Under the pieces are notes generated by a model. It was not told the origin of the DNA. It made no database searches and worked only from the letters and a program-made list of their open reading frames with translations. Of a stretch of 64,000 bases of DNA, positions 16,850 to 26,584 are shown piece by piece. The translations under genes were made by a program, and so were the position numbers. The DNA comes from Skermania sp. ID1734 (GTDB taxonomy: Bacteria > Actinomycetota > Actinomycetes > Mycobacteriales > Mycobacteriaceae): positions 1 to 64,000 of the forward strand of contig NZ_VLIY01000013.1 of the NCBI RefSeq assembly GCF_007489285.1, in the 5' to 3' direction. Numbering within the stretch: position 1 is the first letter of the stretch; the number at the start of each line of letters is the position of its first letter.

Positions 16850-18889
16850 ATGGCGAGCACCGTGAAACAGGCACCGAAGAATTCTCGTTCAGCCAAGGAA
16901 AAGGCTGCCGACGACGCCGAGGCCACAACGTCGAGTGCGGATGGCAGCCCCGGCGGTGCGAGCGTCGCGCCCACCGAATTCGAGAGTTCTTTGGCGATAG
17001 CCCAGTCGCGGCGCAGCCCATTCCCGCCCATCGACGAATACGCGTTCTTGTCCGACTGCGAAACGCAGTGTCTGATAGCGCCCAACGGCGCGGTCGAATG
17101 GATGTGCGTGCCGCGGCCGGACTCGCCAAGCGTCTTCGGCGCCATCCTCGACCGCGGCGCGGGACACTTCCGCGTCGGCCCCTACGCGCAGAACGTGCCC
17201 GCGGCCCGCGTCTACCGGCCCGGCGGATTGATCGTGGAAACCACCTGGCAAACCGAAACCGGTTGGCTCCTGGTGCACGATGCGCTGGTCATGGGCGGCT
17301 GGCACAACAACGACAAACGTTCGAAGACACATCGCCGCACCCCCACCGATTGGGACGCCGAGCACATCCTGCTGCGCACGATCAAGTGCGTGAGCGGCAC
17401 CGTCGAGTTGGAGGTGAGCTGCGAGCCCGCATTCGACTACTTCCGCCAGCCTGCCAAATGGGAATACACAGGTGAGGTCTACGAGGAGGCCACCGCGACC
17501 TGCGCCGGCAGCGCCGACGGAAGCCAGCCCACGCTGAAGCTGACCACCAACCTGCGACTCGGCCTCGAGGGACGGGAAGCGCAGGTGCGCACCCGAATGG
17601 CCGAAGGCGACGAAGCATTTGTGGCGCTGTCGTGGTCCCCACTGCCCGCGCCGAAGACGCAGCAGGAGGCAGAGCAGAAGCTGTGGCAAACCTCGGAATT
17701 CTGGCGACAGTGGATCACCATCGGCAATTTCCCCGACCACCCATGGCGCAGTTATCTACAGCAGAGCGCGCTGGCTTTGAAGGGTCTCACCTTTGCCCCG
17801 ACCGGTGCGCTGATGGCCGCCGCGACCACATCGCTGCCGGAAGCGCCTGGGGGCGAACGCAACTGGGACTACCGCTACGCCTGGGTGCGTGACTCGACCT
17901 TCGCACTGTGGGGTCTGTATACGTTGGGCCTGGACCGCGAGGCGAACAACTTCTTCAGTTTCATCCGGGAGGTAACCGAGGACGCCGACCTGCAGGTCAT
18001 GTACGGCCTCGGGGGCGAACGCACGCTCGAAGAGTCCGAACTCGAGCACCTTTGCGGATATGAGGAGGCCCGACCGGTCCGGATCGGCAACGGTGCGTAC
18101 AACCAGAAGCAGCATGACGTCTGGGGAGCCATGCTGGACTCGGTTTACCTGCATGTTCGCGCGCGCGAGCAGGTGCCGGAGGCGTTGTGGCCGGTCGTCA
18201 AGCGGCAGGTCGAGAAGGCTATCGACCATTGGCGCGAGCCCGATCGCGGAATTTGGGAAGTCCGTGGCGAGCCTAAGCATTTCGTCAACTCGAAGGTCAT
18301 GTGCTGGGTGGCACTGGACCGCGGCAGCAAGCTCGCGACCATGCACGGCGAGCGCGAGTACGCCCGCAAGTGGGCGGCGATCGCCGACGAGATCAAGGCC
18401 GATGTGCTGGAGAACGGTGTCGACGGCCGCGGCGTTTTCCGTCAGCACTACGAGACCGATGCACTCGACGCTTCGAACCTGCAGATCCCGCTGGTTCGGT
18501 TCCTACCGCCGAACGACCCGCGCGTTCGCGCGACGGTGCTGGCCATCGCCGACGAACTGACCGTCGACGGACTCGTGTTGCGGTACAAGGTCGAAGAAAC
18601 CGACGACGGCCTCAAGGGCGAGGAAGGCACCTTCACCATCTGCTCGTTCTGGCTGGTGTCGGCACTCGTGGAGATCGGTGAGGTCAAGCGCGCCCGGCAA
18701 CTGTGCGAGCGGTTGCTCGCTTTTGCCAGCCCGCTCAAGCTGTACGCGGAGGAAATCGACACCCGCACGGGCCGCCACCTCGGCAACTTCCCGCAGGCGT
18801 TCACCCACCTGGCGTTGATCAATGCTGTCGTGCACGTCATTCGGGCCGAGCAGGACGGTGAACTCGGGGAGTTCAAGCCCGCGAACTGA
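16850..18889 (+). CDS. glycoside hydrolase family 15 enzyme, mycobacterial trehalase type
   Basis: The 679-residue protein matches the GH15 proteins of mycobacteria (Rv2402 type), which hydrolyse trehalose to two glucoses. The N-terminal blocks PPIDEYAFLSDCETQCLIAP and VEWMCVPRPDSPSVFGA belong to the beta-sandwich domain. The (alpha/alpha)6 barrel includes GGERNWDYRYAWVRDSTF and EEGTFTICSFWLVSALVEIG. I take the ATG at 16850. In-frame starts further upstream, for example 16760, would add a tail with no similarity to the family. The first 50 residues are disordered and Ala/Ser/Lys rich. A glucoamylase-type specificity cannot be excluded from sequence. Confidence 0.88.
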   Translation: MASTVKQAPKNSRSAKEKAADDAEATTSSADGSPGGASVAPTEFESSLAIAQSRRSPFPPIDEYAFLSDCETQCLIAPNGAVEWMCVPRPDSPSVFGAILDRGAGHFRVGPYAQNVPAARVYRPGGLIVETTWQTETGWLLVHDALVMGGWHNNDKRSKTHRRTPTDWDAEHILLRTIKCVSGTVELEVSCEPAFDYFRQPAKWEYTGEVYEEATATCAGSADGSQPTLKLTTNLRLGLEGREAQVRTRMAEGDEAFVALSWSPLPAPKTQQEAEQKLWQTSEFWRQWITIGNFPDHPWRSYLQQSALALKGLTFAPTGALMAAATTSLPEAPGGERNWDYRYAWVRDSTFALWGLYTLGLDREANNFFSFIREVTEDADLQVMYGLGGERTLEESELEHLCGYEEARPVRIGNGAYNQKQHDVWGAMLDSVYLHVRAREQVPEALWPVVKRQVEKAIDHWREPDRGIWEVRGEPKHFVNSKVMCWVALDRGSKLATMHGEREYARKWAAIADEIKADVLENGVDGRGVFRQHYETDALDASNLQIPLVRFLPPNDPRVRATVLAIADELTVDGLVLRYKVEETDDGLKGEEGTFTICSFWLVSALVEIGEVKRARQLCERLLAFASPLKLYAEEIDTRTGRHLGNFPQAFTHLALINAVVHVIRAEQDGELGEFKPAN

Positions 18890-18913
18890 TCACCTCTCCC
18901 CTACTCCTGCCCG

Positions 18914-18971
18914 TGATCATGAGCAAATCTCGGTAGCTGCCACGAGCCGGCGCACGATTTGCTCATGATCA
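18914..18971. repeat. 15-bp perfect inverted repeat with 28-base spacer
   Basis: TGATCATGAGCAAAT at 18914-18928 is repeated as its exact reverse complement at 18957-18971. It lies 24 bases past the trehalase stop and has no adjacent T-run, so it is not a classical terminator, although the transcript could fold into a long hairpin. No protein is encoded here. A small mobile repeat is possible. Confidence 0.75.
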
Positions 18972-19060
18972 GCCGTGTCCTATCCACGTCCGCTCGCGAG
19001 CCCGAACGAATGGTCGCTTATCGACCACTTTTTTGAGCCATCCGGTCGTGATCACCGGGG

Positions 19061-19146
19061 GTACGACAGCTCGGGAGTTCGGGGCAACAGCTCGGGAGTT
19101 TGGGGGCAACGGCTCGGGAGTTCGGGGCAACAGCTCGGGGGTGGGA
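19061..19146. repeat. tandem repeat, four copies of a 21-22 base unit
   Basis: Four head-to-tail copies close to GGCAACAGCTCGGGAGTTCGG lie at 19061-19082, 19083-19104, 19105-19125 and 19126-19146, with a partial fifth (GCAAC). The copies differ by one to several bases and by one base in length, so they do not encode a periodic peptide. Together with the inverted repeat and terminator they fill the 306 bases between the trehalase and gnd stops. No gene is visible there. Confidence 0.85.
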
Positions 19147-19152
19147 GCAACA

Positions 19153-19186
19153 AAAAGGCCTGGAGCTGTTGCGCTCCAGGCCTTTT
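19153..19186. terminator. bidirectional intrinsic terminator after gnd
   Basis: A perfect 14-bp stem (AAAAGGCCTGGAGC with GCTCCAGGCCTTTT) encloses a TGTTGC loop. The arms end in T-runs on both strands. It lies 10 bases beyond the gnd stop on the minus strand and also faces the end of the trehalase transcript on the plus strand. Confidence 0.88.
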
Positions 19187-19195
19187 CGGACTCCC

Positions 19196-20215
19196 CTACT
19201 TCTTGGGCAACTCGTGGTGACCACCGAATGCCTTGCGCATCGCCGATAGCACTTTGTCCGCATACAGCGCCTCACCCCGCGAAGAGAACCGCTGGAACAG
19301 CGCCGCCGCGAGCACCGGGACCGGCACACCCTCGTCGATCGCAGCATCGATGGTCCACCGTCCCTCGCCGGAATCCGATACCCGACCACCAAAGGTTTCC
19401 AGGGTCGGATCCGCGTGCAGCGCCGCGGCGGTCAGATCCAACAGCCAGGATGCGACGACCGACCCGCGCCGCCACACCTCGGTGACCTCGGGGACGTCGA
19501 TGTCGTACTGGTAGAGCTCGGGATCTTCCAGCGGTGTCTCTTCGGCGGAAAACTCACTGGCCGGCACCGAGCCGAGGTTCGCCTTGTGCAGGATGTTGAG
19601 ACCTTCGGCGTAGGCGGCCATCGCGCCGTACTCGATGCCGTTGTGCACCATCTTCACGAAGTGCCCGGCGCCGGCAGGGCCGCAGTGCAGATACCCCTGC
19701 TCCGAGGTCGACGGCTCCCCTTCGCGCCCAGGTGTGCGCTCCACGTCGCCCATCCCGGGTGCGATCGACTTCAACAGTGGGTCGAGGTGCGACACAACTT
19801 GGTCTTCGCCACCGATCATCAGGCAGTAGCCGCGGGTCAAACCGAACACGCCGCCCGAGGTGCCGATGTCGACGTAATGAATCCCCTTCGGTTTCAAGGC
19901 TTTCGCCCGCTTGATGTCCTCGTGGTAGCGGCTGTTGCCGCCGTCGATGATGATGTCGCCTTCCTCGAGCAGGTCGGCCAGCTGGTCGATCACCTTTCCG
20001 GTGATGCCGGCCGGGATCATCACCCAGACCACCCGCGGCTTCTCCAGCTTGGCGACGAATTCCTTCAAATCGGTAGTGCCGTCAGCGCCTTCGGATTCGA
20101 GTTCCTTGACCGCGTCCGGGTTGGTGTCGAAGACGACCGCGGAATGGCCGTCCTTCATGATGCGACGGACGATGTTGGCGCCCATCCGGCCGAGTCCGAC
20201 CATTCCCAATTGCAT
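19196..20215 (-). CDS. gnd: 6-phosphogluconate dehydrogenase (decarboxylating), short NAD-type
   Basis: The 339-residue enzyme converts 6-phosphogluconate to ribulose 5-phosphate and CO2. The Rossmann motif [13 protein letters not shown] is followed by an Asp at the end of strand 2 (VVFDTNP, Asp30), which predicts NAD+ rather than NADP+ preference. The substrate loop GTSGGVFGL and the catalytic [19 protein letters not shown] are intact. It is the short form (about 340 residues, against 470 for the classical enzyme), like M. tuberculosis Gnd2 beside zwf1. The start ATG is 79 bases after the zwf stop. An intrinsic terminator follows. Confidence 0.93.
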   Translation of the reverse strand: MQLGMVGLGRMGANIVRRIMKDGHSAVVFDTNPDAVKELESEGADGTTDLKEFVAKLEKPRVVWVMIPAGITGKVIDQLADLLEEGDIIIDGGNSRYHEDIKRAKALKPKGIHYVDIGTSGGVFGLTRGYCLMIGGEDQVVSHLDPLLKSIAPGMGDVERTPGREGEPSTSEQGYLHCGPAGAGHFVKMVHNGIEYGAMAAYAEGLNILHKANLGSVPASEFSAEETPLEDPELYQYDIDVPEVTEVWRRGSVVASWLLDLTAAALHADPTLETFGGRVSDSGEGRWTIDAAIDEGVPVPVLAAALFQRFSSRGEALYADKVLSAMRKAFGGHHELPKK

Positions 20216-20294
20216 GTGCAAAATCCCCTTCAGGAGTGCCGCGGTCGCGGCGGTTGGAGTGCCCTTCAGTACGTTCTGTGCGCTTCGGCCGTGG

Positions 20295-21761
20295 TCAGGA
20301 CTTGCCGCGCCACACCCGTTCGAACGGCAGCCGCCACGCACGCGGCGCAATCAGCTGGTGAATGGCGTTCGGCCCCCAGGTGCCGACGTTGTAGCCACGC
20401 ACCGGCGGCGGATCCTCGAGCAACGGTTGCGAAACCTCCCACAGCCGCTCGATGCCCTCGGCCGTCGTGTACAGCGTGTGGTCGCCGCGCATGGCATCGA
20501 GAATCAGCCGTTCGTACGCCTCGAGCACATCGCCCACATGATCGGTTTCCTTCATCGCAAACTGCAGACTCAGCTTGTCCAGCTTCATCCCCGGTCCGGG
20601 ACGCTTGCCATAGAAGGACAACGACACCTTCGACTGATCGGCGAGGTCGAAGGTGAGATGGTCGGGCCCTTGCTGTCCCACACCCGAGCCCGGCGGGAAC
20701 ATGCTCTTGGGCGGTTCGTGGAAGGCGATAGAAATGATGCGCTGGCCCTCGGCGAGGCTCTTGCCGGTCCGCAGGTAAAACGGCACCCCGGCCCAGCGCC
20801 AGTTGTCAATGAAGCACTCGAGCGCCACAAACGTCTCGGTCTCCGACTCCGGGTCGACGCCGGGCTCGTCCCGGTAGCCCTTGTACTGACCGCGAACCAC
20901 CTTGCGGGGATCCAACGGGCGCATCGACCGGAAGACCTTGTTCTTCTCGTCGCTGATCGCGGCCGGACCCAGCTCGGTGGGTGGTTCCATCGCGACGAAA
21001 CCGAGAATCTGGAACAGGTGCGTCACCACCATGTCCTTGAAGGCACCGGTGGACTCGTAGAACTTCGCCCGGCCCTCCAGGGTCAACTTTTCGGGTACGT
21101 CGATCTGGATGTGGTCGATGAAGTTGCGGTTCCAGATCGGCTCGAACAATCCGTTGGCGAACCGGAACGCCAGAATGTTCAGCGCCGCCTCTTTGCCCAG
21201 GAAATGGTCTATCCGGAAGATCTGTTCTTCGGCGAAGGTCTCGTGGATCTTGGCGTTGAGCGCCTCGGCACTGGCCAGATCGGTGCCGAACGGTTTCTCC
21301 ATGATGACGCGGGAATTCTCCACCAGCCCAGCGTCGTCGAGCATCTGGATCACCTCGACGGCGGCCTTCGGCGGCACGCTCAGGTAGTGCAGCAACCGGG
21401 CGTCGGGTCCGAGTTCCTTCAACTTCTCCTGCACGGCCGTCGCCAGCGCCTTGGGGCCCTTGCCCTGCGGGACGTAGACGAGGTTCTGATGGAAGGACTG
21501 CCAGTCGTCGTCGTCGAGTTTACGGGTGCTGAATTCGTGGCAGGCCTTGTCGGCGACCGCGCGGAACTGCTCGTTGTCCAAGTCCTCCAGCGACGTGCCC
21601 ACGACCCGGATGTCCGGCGCGAACGGTGAAATCGCCAGATGGAACAAGCCCGGCAGCAGCTTGCGCCGGGCGAGATCGCCGGTGGCGCCGAACAACACGA
21701 TCACGTGGGGCGCCGCGGCCGTAGTGTCCTTCTGGCCCCGACGTTCCTGCGTTTGCGTCAT
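20295..21761 (-). CDS. zwf: glucose-6-phosphate 1-dehydrogenase
   Basis: The 488-residue enzyme makes 6-phosphogluconolactone from glucose 6-phosphate. The N-terminal nucleotide motif is [16 protein letters not shown]. The active-site block [19 protein letters not shown] contains the substrate-binding Lys and catalytic His region. The start ATG overlaps the ppgK stop as ATGA, so the glucokinase and this enzyme are co-translated. No opcA lies beside it. It therefore looks like the zwf1/gnd2-type locus, and a second zwf next to opcA may exist elsewhere in the genome. Confidence 0.94.
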   Translation of the reverse strand: MTQTQERRGQKDTTAAAPHVIVLFGATGDLARRKLLPGLFHLAISPFAPDIRVVGTSLEDLDNEQFRAVADKACHEFSTRKLDDDDWQSFHQNLVYVPQGKGPKALATAVQEKLKELGPDARLLHYLSVPPKAAVEVIQMLDDAGLVENSRVIMEKPFGTDLASAEALNAKIHETFAEEQIFRIDHFLGKEAALNILAFRFANGLFEPIWNRNFIDHIQIDVPEKLTLEGRAKFYESTGAFKDMVVTHLFQILGFVAMEPPTELGPAAISDEKNKVFRSMRPLDPRKVVRGQYKGYRDEPGVDPESETETFVALECFIDNWRWAGVPFYLRTGKSLAEGQRIISIAFHEPPKSMFPPGSGVGQQGPDHLTFDLADQSKVSLSFYGKRPGPGMKLDKLSLQFAMKETDHVGDVLEAYERLILDAMRGDHTLYTTAEGIERLWEVSQPLLEDPPPVRGYNVGTWGPNAIHQLIAPRAWRLPFERVWRGKS

Positions 21762-22591
21762 TTGAGTCCCATTTCCGTACGGTCGTTACCCGGGCGACCG
21801 AGCGCATCGGCGGCCATCGCCGCACCGACGATGCCCGCCGTGTTCAGCAGCTCGGCCGGAATCACCTTTGTTCGGTTGTCCAGCAGCGGAATCCACTTGT
21901 CGCTCTTCTTGCTGACGCCGCCGCCGGCGATGAAAATGTCGGGCCACATGAGGTCCTCGAATGCGCGCAGCACCTTCGACACCTGCTTGGCCCATTTCTT
22001 CCAGGACAGCTCTTTTCCCTCCCGAACCGAATTGGCCGCCCGATGTTCGGCTTCCTTGCCGCCCACCTCGATATGTCCGAATTCGGTATTTGGCAGCAGA
22101 ACTCCGTTGTTCAAAACGGCCGAACCTATTCCGGTGCCGAATGTCAGAAGAATGACGACGCCGCTGTAGTTTTTGCCGGCGCCGTAGCGGTCCTCGGCGA
22201 GTCCGGCCGCGTCAGCATCATTGACGACCGCCACCGGCACGCCGCCGAACGCCGCCTTGAACAGGCTCACCGCATCGGTGCCGATCCAGGACTTGTCGAC
22301 GTTCGCCGCCGTGCGGGCGACCCCGTTCTGCACCACGCATGGCAATGTAATGCCCACGGGGCCAGTCCATTCCAGCTTCTTGACGATCTCTGCCGCGGCC
22401 GCCGCGACCGCGTCCGGAGTGGCCGGTTGCGGCGTCTCCAGGCGAATGCGCTCACTGGCAAATTCGCCGGTCTCCAGGTCGACAATCGCGCCCTTGACCC
22501 CGGTGCCACCGACATCGATTCCGAAAGACTTTCGGTTCACGGAGTTTTCGGTGGCGAGGTTTGCGCCAATGGCGTTCGACTCTGTAGTCAT
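21758..22591 (-). CDS. ppgK: polyphosphate glucokinase, ROK family (copy 1)
   Basis: The 277-residue protein phosphorylates glucose using polyphosphate or ATP. The phosphate-binding motif [16 protein letters not shown], the catalytic [27 protein letters not shown] and the [16 protein letters not shown] block match actinobacterial PpgK. AAGGAG lies 11 bases before the ATG at 22591; a GTG four codons upstream would sit directly on that site. It is the first gene of a ppgK-zwf-gnd operon on the minus strand. A paralogue at 58554-59315 occupies the position of the mycobacterial ppgK next to sigA. Confidence 0.92.
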   Translation of the reverse strand: MTTESNAIGANLATENSVNRKSFGIDVGGTGVKGAIVDLETGEFASERIRLETPQPATPDAVAAAAAEIVKKLEWTGPVGITLPCVVQNGVARTAANVDKSWIGTDAVSLFKAAFGGVPVAVVNDADAAGLAEDRYGAGKNYSGVVILLTFGTGIGSAVLNNGVLLPNTEFGHIEVGGKEAEHRAANSVREGKELSWKKWAKQVSKVLRAFEDLMWPDIFIAGGGVSKKSDKWIPLLDNRTKVIPAELLNTAGIVGAAMAADALGRPGNDRTEMGLK

Positions 22592-22740
22592 GTTTTTGCG
22601 CACTCCTTGCCTAGTCAGGCTTGTTGCGCTCCAAGATTAGCCATGCGGTGGGCGCAGTGGCAGGTGTTCGGACCAAATAGCTGTAACCCGCGGAGACGTA
22701 CCTGCAGCTATACAGGCGACAATCATGATGTACTTGACAC

Positions 22741-23280
22741 ATGACCAACGTCGACGTCGACGTGAGCCGCGCAGGCCTGTGGGATGCCGAGGCGCTCAGT
22801 GACGTTGCGGCAGCAACTTTTCCGCTTGCCTGCCCGCCCGACGCCACCGCCGAAGATATTGCGGCTTTTGTCGATGAGGTGCTCTCCATCGAAAGTTTCG
22901 GCGATTATCTCTCCGACCCGGCCGTCACCGTTCTGAAAGCCACCAACAATGGCAAGATCGTCGGCTACACAATGCTGGTCGATCGTGAACCCGAGGATCC
23001 CAACGTCGCCAGGGTCCTCAACGTCCGGCCCACCTTGGAAATCAGCAAGATGTACGTGCTCCCAGACCAGCACGGAACTGGAGTGTCAACGGCCCTGATG
23101 GCCGCGGCCATCGAGCACGCCCGGTCCTCCTCCTATGCCGGGGTGTGGCTCGGTGTCAACGAGCACAACGCCCGCGCGCAGCGGTTCTACACCAAGAACG
23201 GATTCACCACCGTGGGCACCAAGAAGTTCCTGGTGGGCTCCCGCAGCCACCACGACTTCGTGATGCAGCGCGCGGTCTGA
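22741..23280 (+). CDS. GNAT-family N-acetyltransferase
   Basis: The 179-residue protein has the GNAT acetyl-CoA fold. The central strand (ISKMYVLPDQHGTGVSTALM) contains the pyrophosphate-binding Q-x-x-G-x-G/S pattern. LGVNEHNARAQRFYTKNGF is the usual motif B, and the C-terminus (SRSHHDFVMQRAV) closes the domain. No ribosome site is visible before the ATG and TTGACAC lies just upstream, so a leaderless transcript or a later start is possible. It ends six bases from the stop of the convergent emb gene. The acetylated substrate is unknown. Confidence 0.85.
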   Translation: MTNVDVDVSRAGLWDAEALSDVAAATFPLACPPDATAEDIAAFVDEVLSIESFGDYLSDPAVTVLKATNNGKIVGYTMLVDREPEDPNVARVLNVRPTLEISKMYVLPDQHGTGVSTALMAAAIEHARSSSYAGVWLGVNEHNARAQRFYTKNGFTTVGTKKFLVGSRSHHDFVMQRAV

Positions 23281-23286
23281 CCACAC

Positions 23287-26200
23287 TCAGCGGATGTCGA
23301 AGTTCAGCGCACCGGGACTCCACATCGCCGAGCGTCGTACCGTGTCGACGTCGAGTTGGGCCGGCGTTGCGCTCGGCACCAGCGGGTCGAGTCGTTCCAA
23401 TTCACCCCAGTTGCGCTTCCAATCGTCGCGCAGATAGGACGGGATGACGTCGGCCCGGGTGAGTAGGTCGATGTAGCCGAGCGGGCCACCGGAGGCATGG
23501 CTTTCCCAGTTCGTGGTCATGATCGCACCGGAAAAGTCGGGCGTGATGCGGTACTTGGGCAGCTCGGCCACGCCGTAGCGGTGCGGCATCGGCTGCTGGC
23601 ACGGGAACTCGAGGCCCACCAGCCAGTCGAGCAGCACCGGCGCGCGGTGTCCGACCAGCGAATCGAGGGTTTGCAGCTTCGGCACGCGCGGTGGCGTCAC
23701 GGCCACCCACTGCTTGGGATCGGAGCTGTCGACGCTGGCGACGATGCGCACCACATTGGCCTGCGGCGGCAACTGGCCCAACGGCACCCGCAGGTTGCGC
23801 CACTGTGGTTGCAGGACACTCACGTCGTCGGGCGTGACCCGGCCCAACGACTGCACCTGCCCCGCATTGGCCACGCCGTACTCGACCTGGACGCTTTGGC
23901 CGGGCACCGGCAGTTTGTCGATGTCCGTCGAGGCAATACGTCCGGCCGCGGCAATCGAGATGATCTGACCTCGGGAACCGTGCGCATCCGGCGCCGGCAG
24001 CTGATACCAGCCGGACACGAGTTTCTTGTCCACACCGGCGCTGTCGTAGCTGCCCAGCATCGGTGTGGACTGCGGGTTCAGCCCGAACGGCAGCGGAATC
24101 ACACTGCCGTTGATCCCGGTCTGCGCGGCGCCTGGACCAGTTCCGCCGGACTCTCCCGTTTTGGTGGTGGTCCCGGCACTACCCAACGACTGGCCGACCG
24201 AGGCAGCCGCGGCCGCCGAGGCGTCCGGCGTCAGGTCGTTGACGTTGAGACCGTTGGGTGTGAAGCCGGCGTGACTCTGTCCGCCGAGCGCGGTGGCAGG
24301 GTCTCCCGAAAGCGGTTTGAGCATCCCCGCATTGGGGTCCGGCTCGACCAGAACGGCGTCGGCGAGACCACACGACTGCCCACCGAGCGAGTCGACATTC
24401 GACTTGGCCACCGAGAATGCCGGGTATTGCTGCGCCGCGGCCTTCAGGAACGAGGCGAGCTCGAAGCTCACCACCAGCGCCGCCACAATGCCGAGAATCG
24501 CGATAGGTCGCCGCACCGGCCGGTCGGTCTTGCCGAACGACTCGCGGACGTGCTGCCAACCGGCGACCGCGAGCAGCAGCAACGCCATGACCAGCAGCAC
24601 TGTCCCGATGGCGATGCCGTGCACCGAAATTGTCTTGTCCCACCACGGAATTCGATAGCTCGCCACGTACCACCAGCCGTTCGAGCTGGCGAAGGACACC
24701 GCGAGCATGGCGACCACGGCCGCGGCGAAGAGCGTCCGGTTCCGCGGCGAGCGGATCGAGCGGGGACCTGCCGCAACCGCGGCCACCACCGCGACGGCAC
24801 CCGCGATGCCGGCGAACACGCCGAGGTGGTGGGTGAACTTCGTCGGCGAAAACGCCATGAGCGGAATGGCCGCGACGGTGACGCCCACAATCCGCCGCGT
24901 CGGTCCGGCGGCAAGTCCCGGAATCCGCCCGTTCTTGCGGAACAGGGCCAGCACCGACACCACCAACGCGAGCAGCAGCGCCAGCATGGCGAACCGGCGG
25001 GCCACCGAACCGTCGGGCGTCGGCTGGAACAGGTCCTGGTAGACGAGGTAGTCGTCGTACCAGGGCATGTCCGGGCCGACGACCTTGTGTGCGCCGCGCA
25101 TGGCGGCAATCTCGGAGATCGGCTGGCCAGCAAAGACGATGGTGAGCACCACCAGTCCAGCCGCCAGCGCCGGGAAGACCAGCGCCAGATATCCCGACCT
25201 GCGGGCGCGGGTGACGATGATGCGGGCCAGCGGCCGAGCGCCGGCCAGCAGCGCTGCCAGACAGATCAATCCAGACGGGTTGGCCACCACCGCCAGCGCC
25301 GCGACGATCAACGCGACCACAGCCGGGGCCAACCGTCGCGTCGCCAGCGCCCGTTCCATCGACACCCAGGTCAGCAGCACTCCGAAGGCCACCGCCGGCT
25401 CGGGCCGCAGGCCGTTGTTGTACGGCAACCAGAACGCCAGGAAGATGAACGCTCCGGTCCAGCGCGCCGACAGTTGGGTCCGTGCGGCCACGCCCAGGCG
25501 CGGAATCACCTCCCGGCTGATCAGGAACCAGCACAGCAGGCCCAGGATCAACTCCGGCAATCGCACGACAATGCTGGCCGTGGAGATGCGGGCCAGCAGT
25601 TCGAAAGTGTTGTCGTAGGGAATGCCGATGGGAGTCTCGGGAACACCGAAGTAGGCGAAGTAATTGGCCAGATAGCCGGCGTGCCCGGCCGTACGTGCCA
25701 TGCCGAAGATATAGCCGTCGTCGGACGTTCCGGCCCCGATGAAGTACCACAACAGCAGCACCCCGGCCACCACGCAGTCCACCGGTCGCGGCCGCCACCA
25801 CCGGCGCGCGAAGAGCCTGCGGTTACCTCGACCGTCGAGGCAATCGAGTCGGTGCAGTGCCCACAGCGCCAGCGCCGTGGCGAGCAACGCACCGACGATG
25901 GCGGCCAGTTTGATCGCGGTCGGCGAGGTGGTGAATCGGGAATCGATCACCACGTGCGCACTCATCCCGGCTGGGGCAGCGCCGATGAGGTCGGTGAACA
26001 GCCCGACCAGTTGGGGGCGCTGGTCCCCAGCCAAGACCACGTGCTTGCCCGCGCCATCGACGGTCGTTTGGGAGATGCCAGAGGAGACGGTGATCCGACA
26101 ATCGGCGGGCAGGGACGAGACTGGGGTGTCGATGAGCGTCTTGTCGCGCAGCACCACCTGGAGCCGATCCCCCGGCGTCACCACGACGCTGAGGCCGTAG

Positions 26201-26547
26201 CGCAGCGCCTGACCGGCAGACCGCGGAATCGTGGCCAGCACCGTCGCGCCCTTGGCGCCGAGTTCGGTCACCGCTGCACACGGAATGTCGGCGTCAACAC
26301 TCAGGGGCGAATACGACACGAGCGCGGCCGTCACGCTCTGCGCGCGGCCGGCTTGGGGCCAGCTAAAGCTCGATTGTTGCTGATGAACGGGCAACAGGGG
26401 CACCGCGATGGCGAGGATGGCGCCGATGAGACCGGCGACAATTGCGACGATTCGCCATAACCGGGCGCGCCGGGCAGGTGCGGCTACCGGATCGGCGGGA
26501 GAAGCGACTGCAATCGAGGGATCTTCCGTCGCCCGCGTGCCAACCAC
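23287..26547 (-). CDS. arabinosyltransferase of the EmbA/EmbB/EmbC family
   Basis: The 1086-residue integral membrane protein is the size of mycobacterial Emb proteins (about 1090). These add arabinofuranose from decaprenyl-phosphoryl-arabinose to arabinogalactan or lipoarabinomannan. A lumenal N-terminal domain follows the first membrane helix (residues about 30-50). The catalytic Asp pair lies in GAGTSDDGYIFGMAR at the first loop. About a dozen helices follow, then a large C-terminal extracytoplasmic domain with WRNLRVPLGQLPP. The A, B or C assignment cannot be made from sequence alone. No aftA, aftB or other emb gene adjoins it. The gene starts with GTG. Confidence 0.93.
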   Translation of the reverse strand: MVGTRATEDPSIAVASPADPVAAPARRARLWRIVAIVAGLIGAILAIAVPLLPVHQQQSSFSWPQAGRAQSVTAALVSYSPLSVDADIPCAAVTELGAKGATVLATIPRSAGQALRYGLSVVVTPGDRLQVVLRDKTLIDTPVSSLPADCRITVSSGISQTTVDGAGKHVVLAGDQRPQLVGLFTDLIGAAPAGMSAHVVIDSRFTTSPTAIKLAAIVGALLATALALWALHRLDCLDGRGNRRLFARRWWRPRPVDCVVAGVLLLWYFIGAGTSDDGYIFGMARTAGHAGYLANYFAYFGVPETPIGIPYDNTFELLARISTASIVVRLPELILGLLCWFLISREVIPRLGVAARTQLSARWTGAFIFLAFWLPYNNGLRPEPAVAFGVLLTWVSMERALATRRLAPAVVALIVAALAVVANPSGLICLAALLAGARPLARIIVTRARRSGYLALVFPALAAGLVVLTIVFAGQPISEIAAMRGAHKVVGPDMPWYDDYLVYQDLFQPTPDGSVARRFAMLALLLALVVSVLALFRKNGRIPGLAAGPTRRIVGVTVAAIPLMAFSPTKFTHHLGVFAGIAGAVAVVAAVAAGPRSIRSPRNRTLFAAAVVAMLAVSFASSNGWWYVASYRIPWWDKTISVHGIAIGTVLLVMALLLLAVAGWQHVRESFGKTDRPVRRPIAILGIVAALVVSFELASFLKAAAQQYPAFSVAKSNVDSLGGQSCGLADAVLVEPDPNAGMLKPLSGDPATALGGQSHAGFTPNGLNVNDLTPDASAAAAASVGQSLGSAGTTTKTGESGGTGPGAAQTGINGSVIPLPFGLNPQSTPMLGSYDSAGVDKKLVSGWYQLPAPDAHGSRGQIISIAAAGRIASTDIDKLPVPGQSVQVEYGVANAGQVQSLGRVTPDDVSVLQPQWRNLRVPLGQLPPQANVVRIVASVDSSDPKQWVAVTPPRVPKLQTLDSLVGHRAPVLLDWLVGLEFPCQQPMPHRYGVAELPKYRITPDFSGAIMTTNWESHASGGPLGYIDLLTRADVIPSYLRDDWKRNWGELERLDPLVPSATPAQLDVDTVRRSAMWSPGALNFDIR

Positions 26548-26584
26548 GACGACGAAAGTACCAGCCGACCAGCGAGACTCGCCG

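Noticed and set aside
19061-19146. CRISPR-like array
   Set aside because: The repeat units are contiguous without spacers and there are no cas genes nearby; it is a simple tandem repeat.
23497-26460. 987-codon open frame on the plus strand antisense to the emb gene
   Set aside because: It is Arg/His/Gln/Asp-rich low-complexity translation typical of the antisense of a GC-rich gene and has no domain; the Emb protein on the other strand is unmistakable.
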